In this document: positions 1 to 6,581 of the stretch, in pieces
Position numbering within the stretch: the stretch's first letter is position 1
Layout: each line of letters opens with the position of its first letter
Translations under genes and position numbers: made by a program
Notes under the pieces: model-generated
Database searches by the model: none
Told to the model about the DNA's origin: nothing
Seen by the model: the letters and a program-made list of their open reading frames with translations, nothing else
From: DYIU01 sp038326775
GTDB taxonomy: Bacteria > Actinomycetota > Geothermincolia > Fen-727 > Anoxymicrobiaceae
DNA length: 26,845 bases
Direction: 5' to 3'
NCBI GenBank assembly: GCA_038326775.1
Contig: JBBQKJ010000042.1
Coordinates: 1 to 26,845, forward strand

Positions 1-371
1 ATGGCATTGCTACCGACCCGAGAGGTGTCTAGCTGCTCGATGGTCCCGCAGGTGGCCTTGAGGCCGTCGACCTTTGAGACCAGGCCGACGTCGCCCTGGG
101 TCAGAGAGCTCGTGTTCAGCTGTCCGGCGAGCTGGCTCTCCTGTGGAGAGAGGTCGGTGGACGTCGCTTCCTGCCCCGATTTTACGACCAGGAGGTCGGT
201 TCCCAGGCCCTTTATCTGGTCGGTTATCTGCGCTCTCACTCCCTGGCCCATGGAGATGAGCACTATTACCGCGGCTATTCCGAATATCACCCCCAGGACC
301 GAGAGCGCCGAACGCAGCGGGTTTATCCGCAGAGAGTGGAGCGCGGTCCTGAAAAGCTCGCTTATCGACAT
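1..371 (-). CDS. MacB-type ABC transporter permease, N-terminal part (runs off window)
   Basis: The first 123 residues of an integral membrane permease are read on the minus strand; the rest lies beyond position 1. The start is MSISELFRTALHSLRINPLR, typical of the cytoplasmic amphipathic lead-in of FtsX/MacB permeases, followed by a first membrane helix at about residues 20-42 (LSVLGVIFGIAAVIVLISMG) and then a soluble segment corresponding to the periplasmic/extracytoplasmic MacB core domain. The ATG at 369-371 is preceded by a good AAGGAGA ribosome-binding site. It follows the ATPase gene by 48 bases on the same strand, so the two should form one ABC exporter of the macrolide-export/lipoprotein-release superfamily (MacB, LolCDE, FtsEX relatives). 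In Gram-positive lineages such pairs often move peptides or act mechanically on the envelope. The substrate cannot be named. Confidence 0.85.
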   Translation of the reverse strand, partial: MSISELFRTALHSLRINPLRSALSVLGVIFGIAAVIVLISMGQGVRAQITDQIKGLGTDLLVVKSGQEATSTDLSPQESQLAGQLNTSSLTQGDVGLVSKVDGLKATCGTIEQLDTSRVGSNA

Positions 372-419
372 CTGGTCTCCTTATTCCTCTCGCCTTCTCA
401 TACCGGTCGGCTTCGGGGC

Positions 420-1427
420 TTACCGAGGCGCCGTTCCGGACAAAGGCTCGTCCGTCTTCGCGCCGCAGCTCCTGCAGAACCTGGCGGCGGTTCTGTTCTC
501 GATGTCACAAACGCGGCAGCGCGCCCCTCCCGGCACTCCACCGGGCATCAGGGCCTCTGCTTCCTCGAGGGGGAGGCCGCAGTTTCTGCAGTACCTCACA
601 GCCGGCCGATTGTTCGTACCGCAGCTCGAACAAGGCACCCCCACATCGCGGGGGACCGCGTCCGGCTTGACCGCCGCCGGCGCCACCTGAGAGACAGACT
701 CGGCCCCGGCGAGCCTGGGAGAGCTGACGACCTCTTCGTCCACGACGATACCGTCGGATATCCTGATTATTCGCTGCGCGTGCTCGGCGATGCCCGGGTC
801 ATGAGTCACCATTATTATGGTGCGGCCCTGCCTGTTGAACTCCTGCAGGATGTTCATCACGTCAAGGCCCGACTTGACGTCAAGGGCACCGGTGGGCTCG
901 TCGGCGAGGATGACCAGGGGCTGGTTGACAATAGCCCGCGCGATAGCGACCCTCTGCCTCTGGCCGCCAGAAAGCTCGGCAGGCTTGTGGTCGACCCGGT
1001 CGCCAAGGCCCACGGTAACGAGCGCCTGAACGGCAAGCTGCCTGCGTTCTTTACGCCCGATGCCGGCGTACTGGAGAGGTATCTCCACGTTGTGGGCGGC
1101 CGTTTCGTGGGGCATCAGGTTGAAAGACTGGAAGATGAATCCGAGCTTCTTGTTGCGGACCTTCGCGAGCTCGGGGTCGGGCATGGTTCCCACGTCCTGG
1201 CCGTCGATATAGACGTTGCCGTCGGTCGGCCGGTCCAGGCAGCCCATTATCTGCAGCAGGGTGGACTTGCCTGACCCCGAGGTCCCCATTATCGCGACCA
1301 GCTCCCCGGGGCGCACCGCGAGCGACATCCCCTTTAGCGCATGGACCTCGGAGTCGCCCATCTTGTATATCTTGCGAACGTCCTGCACCATGAGCACCGG
1401 GAAGGCGGTGTTCGGTTGCTGAGACAC
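420..1427 (-). CDS. ABC transporter ATPase (MacB/LolD type) with two C-terminal zinc ribbons
   Basis: This 335-residue protein has a complete ABC nucleotide-binding domain in residues 10-232: Walker A GTSGSGKS at 48-55, Q-loop Gln100, signature LSGGQ at 152-156, Walker B LVILADE at 171-177 and H-loop His209. It matches the MacB/LolD/FtsE class, which is normally about 220-250 residues long. The extra 100 residues hold a linker and two copies of a CxxC-(10)-CxxC zinc ribbon, with cysteines at 266/269/280/283 and 304/307/318/321. The gene begins 19 bases after the upstream PP2C gene and is followed by the permease gene, so it supplies ATP hydrolysis for that exporter. The zinc ribbons are unusual on such an ATPase and may mediate protein contacts or regulation (inference). 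ABC-class assignment is firm; the transported substrate is unknown. Confidence 0.93.
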   Translation of the reverse strand: MSQQPNTAFPVLMVQDVRKIYKMGDSEVHALKGMSLAVRPGELVAIMGTSGSGKSTLLQIMGCLDRPTDGNVYIDGQDVGTMPDPELAKVRNKKLGFIFQSFNLMPHETAAHNVEIPLQYAGIGRKERRQLAVQALVTVGLGDRVDHKPAELSGGQRQRVAIARAIVNQPLVILADEPTGALDVKSGLDVMNILQEFNRQGRTIIMVTHDPGIAEHAQRIIRISDGIVVDEEVVSSPRLAGAESVSQVAPAAVKPDAVPRDVGVPCSSCGTNNRPAVRYCRNCGLPLEEAEALMPGGVPGGARCRVCDIENRTAARFCRSCGAKTDEPLSGTAPR

Positions 1428-1446
1428 TACGTGACCACCCGCTTTC

Positions 1447-2700
1447 TCACTGTGGGCGAACCAGGTTGGCGGCCTTCACGAAGCCCGCCCTGGGAGTTCC
1501 CGTGAAATCGGGGTCCACCACTTCGACCTTGTACCAGTCCCTGTTCTCCCTGTCGGTTTCCGGCCCGCCCGCGACCAGGAGAACCAGACCGTCTTTCAGC
1601 AGTGGTATGTCCGCGCCATTCACGGACTCGCGCAGGTTGACAAGGTTGCCCGGCTTGCTCTCCATGACCTGGGCCGTCTCGCCCGGGCTGAAGACCGTTT
1701 TCGTGCCGGTGTCGACAGGCCGCGAGGATACCGGGTTCCCGTCGCCGGCGGCCGGCTCCTTCTCCGTCCCGGTGAATGCCGCGGCCAGTCCCCAGACGAC
1801 ACCGAACCCGACGGCGACTGCCAGGAGCGCGAGGAGAACGACCGGCAACCATCGTCTTCGGGCTCCCCGCGGCCCCGGGCCGGCGGCCCGGGCATGCCGC
1901 CCCCCCGCCGGCAAAGCAGGCATGCTCCAGGCGACGGCGCTGGCGTTGTCATCTGTCTTCCGGGCTATCGCGAGTTCGACAAGACGCTCACACGCGCCCT
2001 GTGCGTCCGGAACGCTCCACACGACCCGGGCTATCTCGTCGCGGTCGACCTTGGTGTACAGGCCGTCCGTGCAGAGGACCAGGAAGTCCCCCGGCTGCAT
2101 GGGAACGTGCAGGATGTCGATCTCGACAGTGGGCTCGGGCCCGATAGCCCGGGTGATGACATTGCGCTGCGCGTGCGTCCGGGCTTCGGCTTCGGTAAGA
2201 ACCCCATCGGATACCATCCTGCCGACGACGGAGTGGTCATCGGTTACCTGGCTGCAGCCCGCGGGAGTGACGAGATATGCCCTGGTGTCTCCAACGTGGG
2301 CGATGTCCGCACCCTCGCTGTCCACCACGGCACATGTAAGCGTGGTGCCCATCCTCCTGCCCTCGCCCGTCTCACCGCCGAGGTTGAAGATGCGGCTGTT
2401 TATTTTCGAGAAGGCCTCACAGAGCGTGCCTTCGGCCCTTTCGCGGAAGTCGCGCTCGCTCTCGAAGTTCTTGGGGTCGAGCGCGCTCTGAAGCATGTCG
2501 ATGGCGAGCTGGCTTGCGACGTCACCCGCGTGGTGCCCTCCCATGCCGTCCGCAACGGCGATGAAGCAAAGGTACCGGCGCGCCCTCCGTGACGTGTAAT
2601 CCCGCACCGCGCAGGAGTCCTCGTTGTACTTCCTGCCTCCCTCGCTGGAGGCTACGCCATATCTTTTTCTAAGCTCCTGCCGGGGGCCGGGTGTCTCCAT
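1447..2700 (-). CDS. PP2C-family Ser/Thr protein phosphatase, membrane anchored, with C-terminal SH3-like domain
   Basis: This 417-residue protein is a metal-dependent protein phosphatase that removes phosphate from Ser/Thr residues. The PP2C domain covers residues 12-260 with the expected metal and phosphate motifs: NED at 26-28, ADGMGG at 50-55, HVGDTRAY at 135-142, TDG at 211-213 and DDN at 250-252. After a basic stretch (GARRRWLP) comes one membrane helix, about residues 285-309. A C-terminal portion (335-417) contains VNLRESV and ends GFVKAANL, resembling a bacterial SH3 domain outside the membrane. This layout resembles PstP-like phosphatases that oppose PASTA-type Ser/Thr kinases, but with a folded outer domain. 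It is the first gene of the operon with the ABC ATPase and permease, and diverges from a PASTA-domain amidase. No partner kinase is seen in the window. Confidence 0.93.
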   Translation of the reverse strand: METPGPRQELRKRYGVASSEGGRKYNEDSCAVRDYTSRRARRYLCFIAVADGMGGHHAGDVASQLAIDMLQSALDPKNFESERDFRERAEGTLCEAFSKINSRIFNLGGETGEGRRMGTTLTCAVVDSEGADIAHVGDTRAYLVTPAGCSQVTDDHSVVGRMVSDGVLTEAEARTHAQRNVITRAIGPEPTVEIDILHVPMQPGDFLVLCTDGLYTKVDRDEIARVVWSVPDAQGACERLVELAIARKTDDNASAVAWSMPALPAGGRHARAAGPGPRGARRRWLPVVLLALLAVAVGFGVVWGLAAAFTGTEKEPAAGDGNPVSSRPVDTGTKTVFSPGETAQVMESKPGNLVNLRESVNGADIPLLKDGLVLLVAGGPETDRENRDWYKVEVVDPDFTGTPRAGFVKAANLVRPQ

Positions 2701-2760
2701 ACGGGCATATCATCCTTCTGAAGAAAGGGGCCATTCGGTCGCCGACTCGCTGACGCGATT

Positions 2761-2789
2761 ATCATATTTTTTCCCCAACAACAAAGCAA
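2761..2789 (-). promoter_or_regulatory. Candidate promoter of the PP2C-ABC operon
   Basis: Read on the minus strand, TTGCTT (2789-2784) and TATGAT (2766-2761) are separated by 17 bases. An overlapping alternative -10, GATAAT, lies at 2763-2758. Transcription would begin near 2754, leaving a leader of about 54 bases before the ATG at 2700. The leader holds AAGGA upstream of the start. The local AT-rich sequence stands out in this GC-rich chromosome. No experiment supports it. Confidence 0.5.
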
Positions 2790-2886
2790 CGACCAGCCTG
2801 CGGGCTCCCGTCTGCCTTAGAGCGTTCCTCGCCGCGGCCTCGAACCCTCGACGCACGTTTTTCGTCTGAGTGGTTGACGTATCTCT

Positions 2887-2915
2887 TTGAAGTATTCACG
2901 CGGGCTTCTTATAAT
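2887..2915 (+). promoter_or_regulatory. Promoter of the PASTA-amidase gene
   Basis: TTGAAG (2887-2892), a 17-base spacer and a perfect TATAAT (2910-2915) make a strong housekeeping-sigma promoter. Transcription would start near 2922, only about five bases before the GTG at 2927. Another TTGACG at 2874-2879 is 30 bases from the -10 and is not in register. Confidence 0.7.
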
Positions 2916-2926
2916 CTGTTTATAGA

Positions 2927-4066
2927 GTGGTGAAGCGGTCGACAGGCCGGGTGATGAGAATAACTGCCGAGAACGGTGGCATCGAAACGCAGCAGGCGCC
3001 AAGGGCACGCGCGGCGAAGCGAGAGCAGAAGCTCGAGCAGAGACGCAGGCGTCGCAACAACGTGATAGTAACGGTGGGCGTCATCGTGGTGGTGTGCCTG
3101 GTCGCCGGCCTCATCGCCCTTCTGACTATGAGCGGGAGCGGCTCGAAGATACCCGACGTTGTCGGGCTCACATACAACGAGGCCGTGAAAAAAGTCGAGG
3201 GCGCCGGTTTCACCATCGAGGTCGACCCCGACCAGGACAGCTCCGGGGAGTGCGGCGGGCTCAAGGTCGATAACCAGGACCCCAAGCCGGGCTCAAGCGC
3301 CGAAAAGGAGGAAATGGTCACGGTTCGGCTCAAAGGCCTTCAAGACTCACCGGAGCTCACGAGCAACGGCTCTGATGCCCGTCCTGAAGAACCCCAACCC
3401 TCTCAGCCGGAGCCGTCGCAGCCCGCGGCCCCTGCTCCCGCCGCCGGCCGGTCCGTATGCGTAGACCCCGGGCACTCCAACCGGACCGGAAGCGAGATAG
3501 ACCCGGCGACCGGGCTCAACGTGGGTGACAACGGGGGGGCGAGCGGCGAGCTGCAGTCCAACTGGGACCTTGCGCAGAGGGTGAAGGCCCTGCTGGAGCA
3601 GGCCGGGTACACCGTGAGGCTCACCAAGCCGAGCGCCGACTCGTACGCTTCCCTTCGAGCCCGGGCCGACGCCGGCAACGCCTGCGCGCTCACCGTGCGC
3701 CTGCACTACGACGACACCGGGTTTACCGGGGTGATGCGGGCGCCGGAGAACGGGGCCCGCTGCCCCTCGTCCGACCCCTCCAGGATAACTGTCATCGACA
3801 CGAACGTGGCGCGTGAGAGCAACAGGCTGGCGGCCGACCTTGCCGCCGCGCTCGGCCTTTCCGTCCGCGACGACACCGGCGGCACCAGCCAGGGCAACAC
3901 GACGCCGTCCGGGCACCCTACCGCGCTCATAGGCAGCGTACTTTCCAGGGTCCCGGTTGCGTGCATCGAGAACAAGATGGCTCTCGTAAGGGACAACCCG
4001 GCTGGCCAGGAGCAGGTCGCCGCCCAGATAGTCCAGGGCATCAGCGCCTATTTCCAGGGCCGCTAG
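2927..4066 (+). CDS. Membrane-anchored PASTA domain N-acetylmuramoyl-L-alanine amidase
   Basis: The product (379 residues from GTG 2927) should cleave the amide bond between N-acetylmuramate and L-Ala of peptidoglycan outside the cell. A basic cytoplasmic N-terminus (AKREQKLEQRRRRR, about 30-43) precedes one membrane helix at about 45-68. A single PASTA repeat follows (about 73-136, beginning KIPDVVGLTYNEAVKKVEGA), then a Pro/Gln/Ser-rich linker (150-173) and an Amidase_3 catalytic domain (175-379). Predicted zinc ligands are His183 (DPGHS), Glu208 and His260 (VRLHYD), with catalytic Glu348 (ACIENK). Family members usually have SIHxN where this has VRLHYD. The start is uncertain: GTG 2927, GTG 2930 and ATG 2954 (residue 10) are all in frame and none has a clear ribosome-binding site. 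PASTA repeats bind muropeptides or beta-lactams in known proteins. It diverges from the PP2C operon. Confidence 0.9.
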   Translation: MVKRSTGRVMRITAENGGIETQQAPRARAAKREQKLEQRRRRRNNVIVTVGVIVVVCLVAGLIALLTMSGSGSKIPDVVGLTYNEAVKKVEGAGFTIEVDPDQDSSGECGGLKVDNQDPKPGSSAEKEEMVTVRLKGLQDSPELTSNGSDARPEEPQPSQPEPSQPAAPAPAAGRSVCVDPGHSNRTGSEIDPATGLNVGDNGGASGELQSNWDLAQRVKALLEQAGYTVRLTKPSADSYASLRARADAGNACALTVRLHYDDTGFTGVMRAPENGARCPSSDPSRITVIDTNVARESNRLAADLAAALGLSVRDDTGGTSQGNTTPSGHPTALIGSVLSRVPVACIENKMALVRDNPAGQEQVAAQIVQGISAYFQGR

Positions 4067-4067
4067 C

Positions 4068-4163
4068 GCAACATTGGGGTCAGGTCACTTTTCTGCGTTT
4101 TGCGCGCGCGCGGGGAGTCTCGAGTGATGGCGACGCAGAAAAGTGACCTGACCCCAATGTTGC
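4068..4163. repeat. 31-bp perfect inverted repeat (REP/MITE-like palindrome) upstream of rplM
   Basis: Arms at 4068-4098 and 4133-4163 are perfectly complementary over 31 bases, around a 34-base centre that contains an alternating TGCGCGCGCGCG run. Each arm contains the core GGGGTCAGGTCAC or its complement. The element starts one base after the amidase stop codon and ends two bases before the rplM -35 box. From memory, palindromes with a GGGGTCAGGTC-type core recur in many bacterial genomes as REP-like elements mobilised by Y1/RAYT transposases; no transposase is in this window. In RNA it would be a very stable hairpin that could terminate or protect the amidase transcript, but there is no U-tract. 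Confidence 0.85.
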
Positions 4164-4165
4164 AT

Positions 4166-4194
4166 TTGACACTGCAAGGTGATTGACCTAATAT
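4166..4194 (+). promoter_or_regulatory. Promoter of rplM-rpsI
   Basis: A perfect -35 TTGACA (4166-4171), a 17-base spacer and TAATAT (4189-4194) form a near-consensus housekeeping promoter. The predicted start is near 4201, giving a leader of about 42 bases. The -35 begins two bases beyond the right arm of the inverted repeat. Confidence 0.75.
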
Positions 4195-4200
4195 TCAACG

Positions 4201-4242
4201 TACGTTGACGCCCGCGCGGGCGTCATTTTTGCGAGGATTGAC
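4201..4242 (+). promoter_or_regulatory. rplM mRNA leader with GC hairpin (candidate L13 autoregulatory leader)
   Basis: The predicted leader contains an 18-base perfect palindrome, GACGCCCGCGCGGGCGTC (4207-4224), followed at once by ATTTTT, then GCGAGGA as ribosome-binding site and the ATG at 4243. The shape is that of an attenuator or an r-protein binding hairpin. Leaders upstream of L13 genes that bind r-protein are known in several bacterial phyla; I cannot match the fold of this one to a specific known family. Confidence 0.5.
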
Positions 4243-4698
4243 ATGGGTTATCTCAAGCTCACGAAAAACACGTATTCGGCGAAGCCGAAGGACATACAGC
4301 GCAAGTGGTACGTGGTGGACGCCGACAGCCAGGTGCTGGGCCGGCTCGCCACAAGCATAGCGACCATGCTGAGGGGAAAGCACAAGGCCATGTACACCCC
4401 CAGCATGGACACTGGTGACCACGTGATAGTCATTAACGCCGCAAAAGTCGCCGTCACGGGCGACAAGGCAAACCAGAAAGTCTATTATCATCACAGTGGC
4501 TACCCGGGGGGGCTGACCGAGACCCCTTACGAGGTCATGCTCGAGAGGCGCCCGGAACAGATCGTGATCATGGCGGTCCGGGGGATGCTTCCGAAGAACC
4601 GGTTGGGGCGCGCGATGCTTGGCAAGCTCCATGTCTACGCCGGAGACGAGCACCCTCACGCCGCGCAGAAGCCCGAGACGCTGAAGCTAGAGGGGTAG
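4243..4698 (+). CDS. rplM: 50S ribosomal protein L13
   Basis: This 151-residue protein is L13, an early-assembling large-subunit protein that binds 23S rRNA. The conserved family signatures are present: RKWYVVDADSQVLGRLATSI near the N-terminus, LRGKHKAMYTPSMDTGDHVI in the middle, YYHHSGYPGGL and GMLPKNRLGRAMLGKLHVY toward the C-terminus. The length is near the usual 142-150. The ATG is preceded by GAGGA at a good distance. It is followed ten bases later by rpsI, the near-universal L13-S9 pair. It has its own strong promoter and a leader hairpin. Confidence 0.98.
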   Translation: MGYLKLTKNTYSAKPKDIQRKWYVVDADSQVLGRLATSIATMLRGKHKAMYTPSMDTGDHVIVINAAKVAVTGDKANQKVYYHHSGYPGGLTETPYEVMLERRPEQIVIMAVRGMLPKNRLGRAMLGKLHVYAGDEHPHAAQKPETLKLEG

Positions 4699-4708
4699 GG
4701 GAAGCAGA

Positions 4709-5101
4709 TTGGCAGAAGAATTCTTCAGGGGGACCGGGCGGCGCAAGGAGTCCGTTGCGAGGGTGCGCGTGTACCCCGGTGCCGGTGAGATAAAGGTCAA
4801 CGGGAGGGCGCTCGAGGATTACTTCCCGAACAAGCGGCATCGCATAGAGGCGCTCGCGCCACTCGTACATCTCGAGCTGAAGGGCAGCTTCGACGTTATC
4901 GCCAAGCTCGAGGGTGGGGGCATGACCGGTCAGGCCGGAGCGCTGCGGCTGGGCATCGCCAGGGCCCTGTTGGTGTCCGACGAGAGCCTGCGCCCGGAGC
5001 TCAAGAAGGCCGGGTTCCTGAGGAGGGACGCCCGCATCAAGGAGCGCAAGAAGTACGGGCTTAAAGGCGCTCGCAAGAAGCCTCAGTTCTCCAAGCGCTA
5101 A
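4709..5101 (+). CDS. rpsI: 30S ribosomal protein S9
   Basis: This 130-residue protein is S9, whose basic C-terminal tail reaches the ribosomal P site and contacts tRNA. It starts FFRGTGRRKESVARVRVYPG, contains GGGMTGQAGALRLGIARAL, and ends with the diagnostic GLKGARKKPQFSKR tail. The start is a TTG at 4709, preceded by a GGGGAAG ribosome-binding site; this gives the standard family length. It is cotranscribed with rplM, with a ten-base gap. Confidence 0.98.
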   Translation: MAEEFFRGTGRRKESVARVRVYPGAGEIKVNGRALEDYFPNKRHRIEALAPLVHLELKGSFDVIAKLEGGGMTGQAGALRLGIARALLVSDESLRPELKKAGFLRRDARIKERKKYGLKGARKKPQFSKR

Positions 5102-5196
5102 GGCCCGGCGGGCTGGTTCCGCATACCGAATGGCAACTAAATCCCATGTGCTTATCTGATGAGAAGAGCCGCTCGTACGGGTTCTGAACACCGGTG

Positions 5197-5205
5197 TGAT
5201 ATATT
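5197..5205 (+). promoter_or_regulatory. Extended -10 promoter candidate for glmM
   Basis: TGA followed by TATATT (5200-5205) forms an extended -10 element; no good -35 lies upstream. The predicted start near 5212 would give a 23-base leader to the TTG at 5235. The rest of the 133-base gap after rpsI holds only a weak GCCC-GGC-GGGC hairpin just after the rpsI stop. Confidence 0.45.
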
Positions 5206-5234
5206 GCTGGCAGTCTCGTCGCGATAGAGGTCCT

Positions 5235-6560
5235 TTGAAGAAATACTTCGGCACCGATGGCATCAGGGGTGAAGCGAACCGCGATCTGACGGCAGAGCTG
5301 GCGCTCAGGTTGGGGCGGGCCGCGGTCCGCGCTCTCCCGGGGCACAGCCGGGTGGTGGTCGGACGCGACACCCGCGAGTCCGGGCCGATGCTGGAATCGG
5401 CCCTGGTGGCGGGCCTGCTGTCCGAGGGTGCCGAGGTGCTGCTGGCCGGTGTTATCCCGACCCCCGCGGTCGCCTTTCTGACCGAGGACCTCGATGCCGG
5501 CGCCGGCGTGGTAATATCCGCGTCTCACAACGCCTACCGTGACAACGGCATCAAGTTCTTCGGGCCCGGCGGGGTGAAGCTGGCCGACGATACCGAGAAG
5601 GCTATCGAGGCTGAGTTCGAAGGCCTGGAGAATGCCGAGGAATCGAGGCCGGTCGGCTCGGCTTCGAGCATTGAGGACGCCGAGTCGAGGTACGTCGAGC
5701 ACCTGCTGGAGTGCGTCAACTGCGACCTCGAAGGCTATAAGGTCGCTCTCGACTGCGCCAACGGGGCCGCCTTTCGCGTATGCCCACGAGTGTTCAAGAG
5801 GCTGGGCGCCCGTGTCGAGACTGCCAACGCCGAACCCGACGGCAGGAACATAAACCTCGACTGTGGCTCCACCCACCCCGAGCAGGTATCGGGGCTGGTG
5901 AAAAGCTGGAAGGCGGATATGGGCTTCGCCCTCGACGGGGACGCCGACCGATGCGTTTGCGCGGACGAGAACGGCGAGGTGAGGGACGGCGACCACGTGA
6001 TGGCGATCGTGGGTCGCTACCTGAAGGAGCGGGACCTGCTGCACCCGCCGGTGGTGGTCTCCACCGTGATGAGCAACCTTGGATTCTACAAGGCGCTGGA
6101 GGAGGCCGGGGTCGAGTCGGTGCGGACACAGGTGGGCGACCGCTACGTGATGGAGGAGATGCTCTCCAGGGGGGCAGTGCTCGGCGGCGAGCAGTCCGGA
6201 CACATAATCTTCCTCGAGCACGCCTCCACGGGCGACGGTATACTCACCGCCCTCCAGGTGGCCGGCATCGTGAAGGACACCGGCTCCACGCTCTCCTCTC
6301 TGGCAGGTGTGATGAGGAAGTACCCCCAGGTCCTTTTGAACGTTCGCTCCAGGTCGGGCAGGAGGCTGCGGCCAGACATGCCCGCCTGGACCACCATCAA
6401 GAGGTACGAGAAGGAACTGGGCGAAAAAGGAAGGGTGCTGGTCCGTTCATCGGGGACCGAACCTGTGGAGCGGGTCATGGTGGAGGCTGTGAGCGAGCGC
6501 AAAGCCGAGGAAGTCGCCCGGAATATCGCGGACGCTATCCTCAAGGACCTCGACAGGTAA
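5235..6560 (+). CDS. glmM: Phosphoglucosamine mutase
   Basis: GlmM converts glucosamine-6-phosphate to glucosamine-1-phosphate, the second step toward UDP-GlcNAc for peptidoglycan. The 441-residue length matches the family (about 445). The N-terminus KKYFGTDGIRGEAN is canonical. Phosphoserine Ser97 lies in ISASHNAYRDNGIKFF, the metal loop DGDADR is at 234-239, the sugar-binding GEQSGH at 318-323 and the phosphate-binding RSSGTEP at 404-410. I chose the TTG at 5235 because AGAGG sits just upstream and because the residue after it begins the conserved KKYFGTDG. An in-frame GTG at 5196 adds 13 unconserved residues and falls upstream of the likely transcription start. It is followed 21 bases later by glmS, so the two consecutive pathway enzymes are linked. 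Confidence 0.97.
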   Translation: MKKYFGTDGIRGEANRDLTAELALRLGRAAVRALPGHSRVVVGRDTRESGPMLESALVAGLLSEGAEVLLAGVIPTPAVAFLTEDLDAGAGVVISASHNAYRDNGIKFFGPGGVKLADDTEKAIEAEFEGLENAEESRPVGSASSIEDAESRYVEHLLECVNCDLEGYKVALDCANGAAFRVCPRVFKRLGARVETANAEPDGRNINLDCGSTHPEQVSGLVKSWKADMGFALDGDADRCVCADENGEVRDGDHVMAIVGRYLKERDLLHPPVVVSTVMSNLGFYKALEEAGVESVRTQVGDRYVMEEMLSRGAVLGGEQSGHIIFLEHASTGDGILTALQVAGIVKDTGSTLSSLAGVMRKYPQVLLNVRSRSGRRLRPDMPAWTTIKRYEKELGEKGRVLVRSSGTEPVERVMVEAVSERKAEEVARNIADAILKDLDR

Positions 6561-6581
6561 CACGGAACAAGCAGGTGGCGG

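Noticed and set aside
1..690. Long open frame on the plus strand over the permease and ATPase genes
   Set aside because: It is antisense to two clear ABC genes and its translation has no recognisable domain; high GC content makes such shadow frames common.
1270..1280. CCTGACCCC inside the ATPase gene as another repeat-core copy
   Set aside because: It is nine bases within conserved Walker A coding sequence and has no arm or AT-rich flank; chance match.
2874..2879. TTGACG as -35 of the amidase promoter
   Set aside because: It is 30 bases from the TATAAT; TTGAAG at 2887 has the right 17-base spacing.
5102..5120. GCCC-GGC-GGGC hairpin after rpsI as a terminator
   Set aside because: Four-pair stem with no T-run.
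5196..5234. GTG at 5196 as the glmM start
   Set aside because: The extra 13 residues are not family-like, and it lies within the extended -10 element; TTG 5235 has a ribosome-binding site and starts the conserved sequence.
6561..6581. glmS ribozyme upstream of glmS
   Set aside because: Only 21 bases separate glmM and glmS, far too few for the ribozyme.
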